Source of the DNA: Lachnospiraceae bacterium
GTDB taxonomy: Bacteria; Bacillota_A; Clostridia; Lachnospirales; Lachnospiraceae
Reading direction: 5' to 3'
DNA length: 64,000 nt
Assembly: GCA_024683935.1 (NCBI GenBank)
Contig: JAIKXV010000025.1
Coordinates: forward strand, 1 to 64,000
The notes below the pieces were generated by a model. That model was not told the DNA's origin and made no database searches. It saw only the letters and a list, made by a program, of their open reading frames with translations. Numbering within the stretch: the first letter of the stretch is position 1; each line of letters starts with the position of its first letter. A program made the position numbers and the translations under genes. Positions 53,330 to 61,723 of this stretch are shown in pieces.

Positions 53330-54391
53330 ATGGCTGTAATAGAGATAAAAGATCTGTCAAAAACCTTTATACAGAAGGACTCCGTGGTGGAGGCTCTGAA
53401 AAACATCAATTTTTTCGTGGAAAAAGGTGATATCTACGGAATAATAGGTATGTCCGGAGCCGGAAAGAGCACATTGGTCCGCTGCCTTAATTTCCTGGAG
53501 AGACCGACCAGCGGTACTGTGCTGGTTCAGGGTAAGGATCTCAGTACCCTTTCGCCTGCGGAATTAAGGAAGCTTCGCTGCAATATGGGGATGATATTCC
53601 AGAATTTTAATCTCCTGATGCAGGACAATGTACTTAACAACGTGACCTTCCCCCTTACCATACACGGGACATCTGCAAAGGCTGCAAAGGAAAAGGCCAT
53701 GAAGCTTCTGGAGACGGTGGGACTGTCGGACAAGGCGTCCGCATACCCTGCCCAGCTTTCCGGAGGACAGAAGCAGAGAGTGGCGATCGCCAGGGCTCTG
53801 GCCTGCGATCCCGAGATACTGCTATGTGACGAAGCCACCAGCGCCCTTGATCCCCAGACTACCCAGCAGATACTGGCTCTTTTAAAAAAGATAAATAAAG
53901 AGACGGGGATCACGATAATCATCATTACCCACTCCATGAATGTGGTCCGGGAGATCTGCCATAATGTGGCAATTGTGGAAAAGGGAGAGATAGTTGAGGA
54001 CGGACTGGTGGAGGAAATATTTACCCACCCGAAGTCAAAGGCCGCAAGGCGACTTATCATAGAAGGAAAGGATCCCGAAGAATGGGAGAGATCTGAAAGC
54101 AGTTCCCTGGCCCGCTCAGTGGAACAGCTGAAGGGCGGAAAACGTGTCAGGATAGTCTTCTCCGGTACCTCTTCCTACGATCCTGTTATAGCCAACATGG
54201 TACTGGCAATTTCAGCTCCGGTAAATATCCTCTATGCCGCCACGAAGGATGTGAACGGCATAGCAAGAGGAGAGATGATACTGGGGCTTTCAGAGGATCC
54301 GGCAACAGCCGATAAGCAGATCGCCTATCTGAAAGAGAAGGGGATCGCGGTTACAGAGATCTTTCATGAAGAATCGAAAGGGGGTGTTTAA
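53330..54391 (+). CDS. metN: Methionine ABC transporter ATPase MetN
   Basis: The 353-residue ATPase has Walker A GMSGAGKST at 40-48, the signature LSGGQKQR near 143-150 and Walker B ILLCDEATSALD. A C-terminal NIL domain (about 265-345) binds methionine and inhibits transport when methionine is plentiful, as known for E. coli MetN. It energises uptake through MetI and MetQ, encoded directly downstream. The first residues match the usual start of MetN proteins, so ATG 53330 is secure although no ribosome binding site is seen. Confidence 0.95.
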   Translation: MAVIEIKDLSKTFIQKDSVVEALKNINFFVEKGDIYGIIGMSGAGKSTLVRCLNFLERPTSGTVLVQGKDLSTLSPAELRKLRCNMGMIFQNFNLLMQDNVLNNVTFPLTIHGTSAKAAKEKAMKLLETVGLSDKASAYPAQLSGGQKQRVAIARALACDPEILLCDEATSALDPQTTQQILALLKKINKETGITIIIITHSMNVVREICHNVAIVEKGEIVEDGLVEEIFTHPKSKAARRLIIEGKDPEEWERSESSSLARSVEQLKGGKRVRIVFSGTSSYDPVIANMVLAISAPVNILYAATKDVNGIARGEMILGLSEDPATADKQIAYLKEKGIAVTEIFHEESKGGV

Positions 54392-54393
54392 CG

Positions 54394-55053
54394 GTGTCAA
54401 CCCAGGAAATGATGATGATAGCCGAGGGAATACTCGACACCCTCTATATGACCATAGTATCCACGCTTTTCGGATACGTGATAGGACTTCCATGGGGAAT
54501 AATCCTTACTGTTACAGGGAAGGACGGCATACGCCCCAATAAAGCGGTATATCAGGTGCTGGACACGATAACGAATATCATGCGGTCCATCCCCTTCCTG
54601 ATACTGTTGATACTGGTGCTTCCCATAACCCTTTTTATCGTGGGAAAAACCTATGGTTCCACGGCAACGATAGTGCCCCTTGTGATATCTGCATCGCCCC
54701 TTATTGCACGTATGGTGGAATCCTCCTTAAATGAGGTGGATAAGGGAGTGATAGAGGCTGCCCAGTCCATGGGAGCTGACAATAAGCAGATAGTATGGAG
54801 GGTGCTTCTCGGTGAGGCAAAGATTTCCCTGATATCGGGCGCCACCATTACCACGGGAACCATCCTCGGATATTCCGCGATGGCCGGAACCGTAGGCGGA
54901 GGAGGTCTGGGAGACATTGCGATCCGTTACGGTTATTACCGTTATCAGGCGAATATCCTGTGGGTTACGGTCATACTTTTGGTGTTATTAGTGCAGATAT
55001 TCCAGTTTATAGGGAATCTGATCTCTGTGAAGCTGGATAAGAGGAGAATATAA
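54394..55053 (+). CDS. metI: Methionine ABC transporter permease MetI
   Basis: The 219-residue permease has five membrane helices and the EAA-type coupling loop EAAQSMGADNKQIVWRVLLGEA, which docks on MetN. GYSAMAGTVGGGGLGDIAIRYGYYRYQ is the strongly conserved family motif. It starts with GTG 54394, preceded by AAAGGGGG at a spacing of about nine, and follows metN by two bases. Confidence 0.95.
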   Translation: MSTQEMMMIAEGILDTLYMTIVSTLFGYVIGLPWGIILTVTGKDGIRPNKAVYQVLDTITNIMRSIPFLILLILVLPITLFIVGKTYGSTATIVPLVISASPLIARMVESSLNEVDKGVIEAAQSMGADNKQIVWRVLLGEAKISLISGATITTGTILGYSAMAGTVGGGGLGDIAIRYGYYRYQANILWVTVILLVLLVQIFQFIGNLISVKLDKRRI

Positions 55054-55103
55054 ATATAATCATCCTGAGGAAACAAAGGGTCTTATATTGAAAGGAGAGG
55101 ATT

Positions 55104-55934
55104 ATGAAAAAGAGAGTATTTTGCGTGTTGCTGACGGTTGTTTTTGCGGCAGGGCTTATTGCGGGATGCGGAAAGTCCCAGGCCGGAAACGATAAGATTA
55201 TCAAGGTGGCGGCGTCCGAGACACCCCACTCAGAGATACTGAATCAGGCGAAGGATAAATTAAAAGAGCAGGGCTATGACCTTCAGGTTACTGTGTTTGA
55301 AGATTACGTACAGCCCAATAATGTGGTGGAGCAGGGAGAATTCGACGCCAACTACTTCCAGCACATCAATTACCTGAATTCCTTCAATGAAGAGAACGGC
55401 ACGAGCCTTGTGGTAGCGGATAACGGAAAGATCCACTATGAGCCCTTCGGTATTTATGCAGGGACAAAGACCTCCCTTGCCGATCTCGCTGACGGTGACT
55501 CCATTGCGATCCCCAACGATACCACCAATGAAGCCAGGGCTCTGCTTCTTCTCGAGCAGGAAGGCCTTATCAGGCTGGAAGATGGCGCAGGCGTTACGGC
55601 TACCGTAAATCAGGTTGCGGAGAACCCGAAGAATCTGGAACTGGTTGAGGTTGAGGCTGCCCAGGTACCGAAGCAGCTTAAGAGCGTGGCTTTCGGAGTA
55701 ATCAACGGAAACTACGCCCTGGAAGCCGGACTGAATGTGGGAAAAGATGCTCTGGCCGTGGAGGCTGCCAGCGGCGAAGCGATCCAGCAGTATGTAAATA
55801 TCATCGCGGTTAAGAAGGGTAATGAGTCTTCGGAAAAGATAAAGGCTCTGACCTCTGTTCTGAAATCGGATGCTATAGTATCATATATAAAAGACACATA
55901 TGAAGGCGCAGTTGTTCCCTATGACGGAGAATAA
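55104..55934 (+). CDS. metQ: Methionine-binding lipoprotein MetQ
   Basis: The 276-residue lipoprotein has a lipobox LIAGC with Cys22. The NlpA/MetQ fold follows: IIKVAASETPHSEILNQ, YVQPNNVVEQGEFDANYFQHINYL and YEPFGIYAGTKTSLADL, then SIAIPNDTTNEARALLLLEQEGLI. It captures methionine outside the membrane for MetNI. GAAAGGAGAGG precedes ATG 55104. Confidence 0.95.
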   Translation: MKKRVFCVLLTVVFAAGLIAGCGKSQAGNDKIIKVAASETPHSEILNQAKDKLKEQGYDLQVTVFEDYVQPNNVVEQGEFDANYFQHINYLNSFNEENGTSLVVADNGKIHYEPFGIYAGTKTSLADLADGDSIAIPNDTTNEARALLLLEQEGLIRLEDGAGVTATVNQVAENPKNLELVEVEAAQVPKQLKSVAFGVINGNYALEAGLNVGKDALAVEAASGEAIQQYVNIIAVKKGNESSEKIKALTSVLKSDAIVSYIKDTYEGAVVPYDGE

Positions 55935-55957
55935 GGATCTTAGGGAGAGGAGAAAAG

Positions 55958-56833
55958 ATGCAGGAATATAAGCCGGTAAAAAGCGGAAAAGTAAGAGAGA
56001 TCTACGAGGCAGATGAAAATCTTATCATGGTTGCAACAGACCGTATCTCTGCCTTTGACGTAATACTGAAAAATAAGATTCCGGGAAAGGGCATAGTCCT
56101 TACCCGCATCTCCGAATTCTGGTTTGATTTCACAAAGGATATACTGCCAAACCACCTGGTGAGCTCGGATGTGAACGACATGCCGGAATTCTTCAGGACC
56201 AAGGAATTCGAAGGCAGATCCATGCTGGTAAAGAAGCTCCGGATGATCCCCATAGAGTGTATAGTCAGGGGTTATATCACCGGCAGCGGCTGGGAGAGCT
56301 ATCAGAAGGACGGAAGGATCTGCGGACATACTCTTCCGGAAGGGCTTAAAAACTGCGACAAGCTCGCCGAACCCGTCTATACCCCGAGCACAAAGGCTGA
56401 TATAGGGGATCATGACGAGAATATAAATTTCGAAAAGAGTGCAAGCCTGTTAAACGAGGAATTCCCCGGAAAGGGAAAGGCTTATGCCGAAAAGATCAGG
56501 GACTATTCCCTCGCCCTCTATAAAAAGTGTGCGGAATATGCTCTGAAGCGCGGCATAATACTGGCGGATACCAAGTTCGAATTCGGGCTGGATGAGGACG
56601 ATAATATCGTTCTGGCAGATGAAGTGCTGACCCCGGATTCCAGCAGGTTCTGGCCGGTGGAGGGATATGAAGCCGGCAGACCCCAGCCTTCCTTTGACAA
56701 GCAGTTTGTAAGGGATTATCTGAAAGCAAATCCGGGCTGCGATTATACCCTGCCCCAGGATGTCATAGATAAGACCATCGAAAAATACAAAGAAGCTTAC
56801 CGGATGCTTTCCGGTAAGGAAATCGGGTTTTGA
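55958..56833 (+). CDS. purC: SAICAR synthase PurC
   Basis: The 291-residue enzyme joins aspartate to CAIR with ATP in purine synthesis. The diagnostic pieces are KSGKVREIYEADENLIMVATDRISAFDV at the start, ECIVRGYITGSGWESYQ, STKADIGDHDENI and LADTKFEFGLD. PurC length varies by lineage from about 240 to 300, and this is the longer form. No other purine gene is next to it and no PRPP or purine riboswitch leader is seen in the 23-base gap behind metQ; it may be read through from metNIQ. AGGAGAAAAG precedes the ATG. Confidence 0.95.
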   Translation: MQEYKPVKSGKVREIYEADENLIMVATDRISAFDVILKNKIPGKGIVLTRISEFWFDFTKDILPNHLVSSDVNDMPEFFRTKEFEGRSMLVKKLRMIPIECIVRGYITGSGWESYQKDGRICGHTLPEGLKNCDKLAEPVYTPSTKADIGDHDENINFEKSASLLNEEFPGKGKAYAEKIRDYSLALYKKCAEYALKRGIILADTKFEFGLDEDDNIVLADEVLTPDSSRFWPVEGYEAGRPQPSFDKQFVRDYLKANPGCDYTLPQDVIDKTIEKYKEAYRMLSGKEIGF

Positions 56834-58485
56834 GTTTTTTTAAGGAACTGGAAAACAAAAGATACGGTGCCGGAATGATCTTCCTAGTGGGATTTATTAC
56901 CGGTGCCATTCTTTTTGTGCTGACATACGGCGTAAGGATCCTGGATGTCACATATGACAGCTGGATATTCAGGGTAAGCGACGTGGACATACACCAGCAC
57001 TATATCGGCTGGTGCCATTTCAGGGAAGCACCCTGGACCTTCCCGCTGGGACTAATGGACAGTCTGTCCTGGCCGAAAAAGATGTCTGTCCTCTGGACGG
57101 ATTCCATCCCCCTTCTCGCCATCATTTTCAAGGCCTTCAAATTTATTCTGCCGGAGACCTTCCAGTATTTCGGGATCTACGGGCTTTTTTCCTTTGCGAT
57201 GACAGGCGGGACGGCGGCTCTTCTGATATATAAACTGAGCGGCAGCGGGACGGCAGCGCTTCTCTCTGCGCCCCTTGTGGCTGAGAGCTTCATCATGCTG
57301 CAGAGGATGTTCTACCATACCTCCCTGACAGCCCACTATCTGATCATCATCCCCATGCTTTTTTATCTTTATGACGGCTATAAATGGTCTGTTGTGAAAA
57401 AATGCTGTGTCTGGGGAATATATTTTTTCATTGCGGTAATGATACATCCCTATCTGTGGGCAATGGGTGCGGTCATTGCGGCATTTTCCTTTATCGAAGA
57501 GATCCTGCGGATCAAAACCCTGGTGCCGGCCCTTGCAACCGCTGCGGTTTCGGGAGCCCTTACCTTTGCGGGTCTCTATATCACGGGGGCTTTTTACGGG
57601 AATGTGGAGGCGGCTTACAGCTTCGGAGGATATGAAGCCAACCTGAATACCTTTATCAATTCCATGGGAAAGGGACGTTTTCTCCCGGAGCTTCCCCTGA
57701 AGAATCCGAGCCAGTACGAGGGCTTTGCCTATCTCGGCCTCGGAGGACTTATACTGGTGATCGCAGCTCTCATCATGTTTATCCGGACCTTCGGACAGAA
57801 TAAAGGGAAGGACAGGAAGATGCTGATCTTTATTCTCTGCCCGGTCTTTATCATTCTGTCGGTCATTCCGGAGATCACCTTTAATACCAGGATGTTAATA
57901 AAACTGCCGCTCCCCGGAGCGGTAATGCGGATACTCGGGATATTCCGCTCCAACGGCAGATTTATCTGGCCGGCGGTGATACTGATATATGCAGGCGCAG
58001 TGATGCTGATCTGCAGAAGCAAAAAAAAGGTTATGCCTGCCCTTTGTTTAGTGTTATGCTTAATAGTACAGATCATGGATATGAGTCCGCAGATCTACGC
58101 AAAGTATGAGAAATTTACCAAACCCGGAAAACATTGGAATCAGGATCTGTCCAACCCGGCGCTGGAAGCGCATATGGACCGGTATGACCATATAGTTGTG
58201 GTTCCGGATAACAGCCGGATCGTGGAAAGATCGGCCTTTTTCGCGGTAAAGAACGATCTCACGGTCAACCGCTTTTACTTTGCGAGAGACATAGACGAAG
58301 AAACAGAAAAGATGCTGGAGTATTATCATGAACTCTGCCGGGAGGGCAGGGCACCCGATGATGTGATCTTTGTCTTTGATGAAGAGACCTATGACCAGTG
58401 GAAGGCAGATACGGATCTTCATTTCTATGACCTTACCGGCACCATAATAGGTATCGCAGAGGAGATAGAGCTGCCCGGGCTCTGA
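56830..58485 (+). CDS. Polytopic membrane protein, GT-C-like (DUF6311-like)
   Basis: The 551-residue protein starts at TTG 56830, overlapping the purC stop. It has about ten to eleven membrane helices. A DVDIHQHYIGWCHFREAPW motif follows the first helix, where GT-C enzymes carry acidic catalytic residues. The architecture resembles DUF6311-type proteins thought to be glycosyltransferases using lipid-linked sugars. The last about 120 residues are soluble, with IVVVPDNSRIVERSAFF. The reaction is unknown; in this genome the GtrB-like enzymes at 10907 and 11839 could supply a donor. Confidence 0.72.
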   Translation: MSFFKELENKRYGAGMIFLVGFITGAILFVLTYGVRILDVTYDSWIFRVSDVDIHQHYIGWCHFREAPWTFPLGLMDSLSWPKKMSVLWTDSIPLLAIIFKAFKFILPETFQYFGIYGLFSFAMTGGTAALLIYKLSGSGTAALLSAPLVAESFIMLQRMFYHTSLTAHYLIIIPMLFYLYDGYKWSVVKKCCVWGIYFFIAVMIHPYLWAMGAVIAAFSFIEEILRIKTLVPALATAAVSGALTFAGLYITGAFYGNVEAAYSFGGYEANLNTFINSMGKGRFLPELPLKNPSQYEGFAYLGLGGLILVIAALIMFIRTFGQNKGKDRKMLIFILCPVFIILSVIPEITFNTRMLIKLPLPGAVMRILGIFRSNGRFIWPAVILIYAGAVMLICRSKKKVMPALCLVLCLIVQIMDMSPQIYAKYEKFTKPGKHWNQDLSNPALEAHMDRYDHIVVVPDNSRIVERSAFFAVKNDLTVNRFYFARDIDEETEKMLEYYHELCREGRAPDDVIFVFDEETYDQWKADTDLHFYDLTGTIIGIAEEIELPGL

Positions 58486-58497
58486 AAACCCTAAGAC

Positions 58498-59376
58498 ATG
58501 AAGGATAAGAACGGCATAAAAAAGCATAGGCTCTGCCTCGTACTCTGTTCCGCGGTTCTGCTGTTAAGCGGCTGTATGGAAGCCGGAGCAGCGGACTGGA
58601 TAGGTATGAGCATCACGCCGACAGAGAGCTCCGAGGAGCCTGCCACCGAAGAGCCGAAGGAGGAAACCGTCGGTGAAATGGACGGCGGTGACAAGGAAGT
58701 GGAAAATGTGCTTCCCACATACTCCATTGAAGATGAATACGATGATGCAGATGAAGAGGTCCTGATCGACGAACCCCTCGAAGAGGAAGAAGAGGAGGAA
58801 GAGGAAGAGGAAGAAGAAGCCGTCAGCGACAACACCGTCAGTGACAATACCCCGGCACCGGAAGAAACTCCGGAGGACGGAGAAAACCATGATGTCACAA
58901 AGGGAAAATGGAACGGAAACGACTGGGAGGCAGAAGCTACTATAGGAGAAGACCATAAAATAAAGGTCACTGTATCCGCAACGAAAGAAGCCATGGTGCA
59001 GGAGAAGGTGGCGGAGTACTCCCCTGCCTCAGAGAAGGGCGGAAAGAATATAAATGATGCCCGCTTCGCCTACTATACAAAGTATGAGGACGGCGACAGG
59101 AGCGCCGCTGCTTCCGATGTGGAGTCCTACGAAGATATCGACGGTATGACGAAAAAGCAGTTTAATGCCTTCATGAACGTGGCTGACGATATCGGAAAGC
59201 TGATAGCCCAGTTTGGCATCACTGCCTATGATTTCAAGCATCCGGCAGAAAATAATGACAATGAGATCATTCTGGATCTGTACAGAAAGAATAAGTACCA
59301 GTATCTGATGACACTGATCTTTGATGAGGATAATGAGAACAGGCTTCTGGAAATAGAATTCTCCCTGGAAGAATAG
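58498..59376 (+). CDS. Lipoprotein with poly-Glu tract, related to the one at 31323
   Basis: The 292-residue protein has a lipoprotein signal ending LLSGC (Cys26). A very acidic linker includes a run of about 13 Glu and a duplicated VSDNT unit. The C-terminal domain of about 115 residues has the same motif order as the protein at 31323: NDARFAYYTKYEDGDRSAA, GKLIAQFGITAYDF and MTLIFDEDNENRLLEIEFS. The acidic linker probably extends the domain away from the membrane. It follows the membrane protein by 12 bases with a weak ribosome binding site. Function unknown. Confidence 0.75.
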   Translation: MKDKNGIKKHRLCLVLCSAVLLLSGCMEAGAADWIGMSITPTESSEEPATEEPKEETVGEMDGGDKEVENVLPTYSIEDEYDDADEEVLIDEPLEEEEEEEEEEEEEAVSDNTVSDNTPAPEETPEDGENHDVTKGKWNGNDWEAEATIGEDHKIKVTVSATKEAMVQEKVAEYSPASEKGGKNINDARFAYYTKYEDGDRSAAASDVESYEDIDGMTKKQFNAFMNVADDIGKLIAQFGITAYDFKHPAENNDNEIILDLYRKNKYQYLMTLIFDEDNENRLLEIEFSLEE

Positions 59377-59397
59377 CGGGGGGCGATCCGGCGCCTA

Positions 59398-59427
59398 TTG
59401 ACGATAGTGATGAAAAAATTATATTAT
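59398..59427 (+). promoter_or_regulatory. Promoter of the divergent-PAP2 gene
   Basis: TTGACG (59398-59403) and TATTAT (59422-59427) are 18 bases apart, with a leader of about 58 bases. Confidence 0.55.
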
Positions 59428-59491
59428 GTATACAATTCTGGGGCGTTTCTACGGAAAACGAAGGTATGGGTATTAGAGAAGGGAGAGCACA

Positions 59492-59953
59492 TTGACCATC
59501 TTTGAGGAGCTGCTTAGAAACAGGATCCTGATCACGGGCGTGGCAGGATGGGCAGTGGCACAATTATTAAAAGCTATAATATACGCTCTTATCAATAAGA
59601 AGATTGACTGGAAACGGCTTACCGGAGACGGGGGAATGCCGAGTTCACATTCTGCAACAGTCACCAGCCTTGCAGTAATGACGGGACTGTTATACAGCTT
59701 TGATTCTGTCTATTTCGCGATCGCAGCCATACTGGCCATTATCGTCATGCATGACGCCATGGGAGTCAGGCTCGAGACCGGAAAGCAGGCTATGGTGATC
59801 AATGAAATGTTTGAGCTTTTGGACCGTTTAAGCGAAGAGAGTCTCAGCATGGACGTAAAGCTGAAGGAACTGGTGGGACACACTCCGATGCAGGTTGTGG
59901 CGGGCTGCGTGCTGGGGATAATAGTGGCAGTCTGCTCGTATAACTACTTTTAA
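59492..59953 (+). CDS. Divergent PAP2 family membrane protein
   Basis: The 153-residue protein is of the DUF212/YuiD group. The family motifs GDGGMPSSHSATVTSLA and MHDAMGVRLETGKQA, and a late LKELVGHTPMQVVAGCVLG, contain residues that align with the phosphatase site of PAP2 enzymes. Three to four membrane segments are predicted. Known or suspected substrates in this group are lipid or prenyl phosphates, unproven here. TTG 59492 is the start, with AGGGAG nine bases upstream. Confidence 0.85.
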   Translation: MTIFEELLRNRILITGVAGWAVAQLLKAIIYALINKKIDWKRLTGDGGMPSSHSATVTSLAVMTGLLYSFDSVYFAIAAILAIIVMHDAMGVRLETGKQAMVINEMFELLDRLSEESLSMDVKLKELVGHTPMQVVAGCVLGIIVAVCSYNYF

Positions 59954-60007
59954 TACATATCCTGCCATATCGGTGCAGATCTTACGATCAACTCCGGGGA
60001 TAAAGGG

Positions 60008-61699
60008 ATGGAGAAGGTAAAGATTGGAAGTATATGGGAAATGATCGGCTGTTTCCTGACAGCCCTTCTTCTCGTGTTCCTTTTTTTCGGAGGGATCTCC
60101 GCACATACCCATGAAACAGAGATATATGAGATAAAAGAGGGATGGGAAGTAAGGAAGGGTGAAAAGACCGTCCTGAACATCCCCCTCACGAACATGGGCT
60201 CTATTTTCAATGATGTAAAATGGAATGACACCTTTGTCTTAAGCCATAACCTTGATATCAAGAGCCGTGATCCCCTGATAATGAGGATATATACCAGACT
60301 TTCCGCAATACAGGTACTGGTGGATGGAAAGCTTATATACAGCTACGGCACGGAAAATATAGCAAAGCACAGGATGGTGGGCAGCGGCTATCATTTTATC
60401 CTGCTTCCTACCAGCTTTTACGATAAAGAAATGAATATTGTCCTGATGGCCTCGGAGGATGCTGCCATTAAGAGCGCACCCGAGATCATCATCACCCCGG
60501 CAGACGGAGCTGTCTCGACCTTTTCCTCAGACAGAATGTTCGGTATCTTTTCCGGACTCTTTATGTTCGTTGCCGGGATTTTCATTATGATATTGTCGAT
60601 AACGGCGGTTTATATGGACAGGAGATTTTATCCCCTGGCCATTATCGGTCTCTTTTCCGCTGCTGCCGGCATATGGTGTCTGGCAACGATAAAGGCGCTG
60701 CAGCTCTTTTCCGGAGATGTCACGCTTAATTCCATCATGGAATATCTGACAATGTATCTCCTGCCGGTTCCAGCGCTGTTCCTAAGCCGTCATTTCAGGC
60801 AGTCAGCTTCTCCCAGGATTCGCAAGTTCACGTTCTTTATGACTGTTATATCCGGGATATTCTTTATCACGGCGTTCTTCCTTCAGATAAGCGGCATAGC
60901 CGAGGTGACAAAGGTAGTGAAGTATTACCATATCCTTCTGGTACCGGTGGTGCTTACCCTGCTTTTTGCCGGCGGCTCCAAATGGAGAAGAATGAAGGCT
61001 GCGGAAAAGATGTACCAGATGGGAATGATACTTATAGTTGCCATGGTCGTTCTGGAGATGTCGGTATATTACCTGATCAATCTGGTATATCAGTTGTCAA
61101 ACCGCATTAATACAGTGATCACCCCGCTTGCCATGATGACGCTTACCGTGGTAATGGTTATCGGTTTCCTTCTGGAGATATATGACATGCGCTTAAAGGA
61201 TACCGAGAGAAAGAGGCTGCAGAAGCTGGCCTTCCGCGATCAGATGACAGATCTGATGAACAGGGGTATGTGTGAGAAACGTTTTGAAGAACTGAAGGAA
61301 AGCAAAGAAGTTTTTGTTATGCTGGATATGGATCTGAACGGCTTGAAAATAGTGAATGACAAGCACGGGCATCTGATGGGTGACAAGTATATCACTCTGT
61401 TTTCCGGCATTATCATCAAGTCCCTGGGAGGAGACCGGAATCTCTACAGAGTGGGAGGAGATGAATTCCTCTATATAGATACGGGTGTGACCCGTGAAGA
61501 TATGGAAAAGAAGATAGATTTCATAAAGAAGTTAGAGAAGATAATAGGCAGGGAAGAGAACATTCCATTTGCCATTGACGCATCCTTTGGAGTTGCCTGG
61601 AGTGATGAAGTGCCTTCCGGTGATCCCGAAGATGTATACCGTCTCGCGGACAAGCGCATGTATGAGATGAAGAGGAGCATGAAGAAGGAAAGGGCTTAA
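60008..61699 (+). CDS. Membrane GGDEF protein (putative diguanylate cyclase) 1
   Basis: The 563-residue protein has one N-terminal helix (about 13-33), an extracellular region of about 140 residues starting YEIKEGWEV, a block of seven membrane helices (about 180-400) and a GGDEF domain. The active-site motif RVGGDEFLY near 480 is complete; no RxxD inhibitory site is seen at the usual place five residues before it. The layout resembles the 7TMR-DISM type of membrane sensor. GGDEF enzymes make cyclic di-GMP from two GTP. The next gene is its paralogue, 24 bases downstream. Confidence 0.85.
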   Translation: MEKVKIGSIWEMIGCFLTALLLVFLFFGGISAHTHETEIYEIKEGWEVRKGEKTVLNIPLTNMGSIFNDVKWNDTFVLSHNLDIKSRDPLIMRIYTRLSAIQVLVDGKLIYSYGTENIAKHRMVGSGYHFILLPTSFYDKEMNIVLMASEDAAIKSAPEIIITPADGAVSTFSSDRMFGIFSGLFMFVAGIFIMILSITAVYMDRRFYPLAIIGLFSAAAGIWCLATIKALQLFSGDVTLNSIMEYLTMYLLPVPALFLSRHFRQSASPRIRKFTFFMTVISGIFFITAFFLQISGIAEVTKVVKYYHILLVPVVLTLLFAGGSKWRRMKAAEKMYQMGMILIVAMVVLEMSVYYLINLVYQLSNRINTVITPLAMMTLTVVMVIGFLLEIYDMRLKDTERKRLQKLAFRDQMTDLMNRGMCEKRFEELKESKEVFVMLDMDLNGLKIVNDKHGHLMGDKYITLFSGIIIKSLGGDRNLYRVGGDEFLYIDTGVTREDMEKKIDFIKKLEKIIGREENIPFAIDASFGVAWSDEVPSGDPEDVYRLADKRMYEMKRSMKKERA

Positions 61700-61723
61700 T
61701 ACAGCTGGTGACCGGATCGAAGT

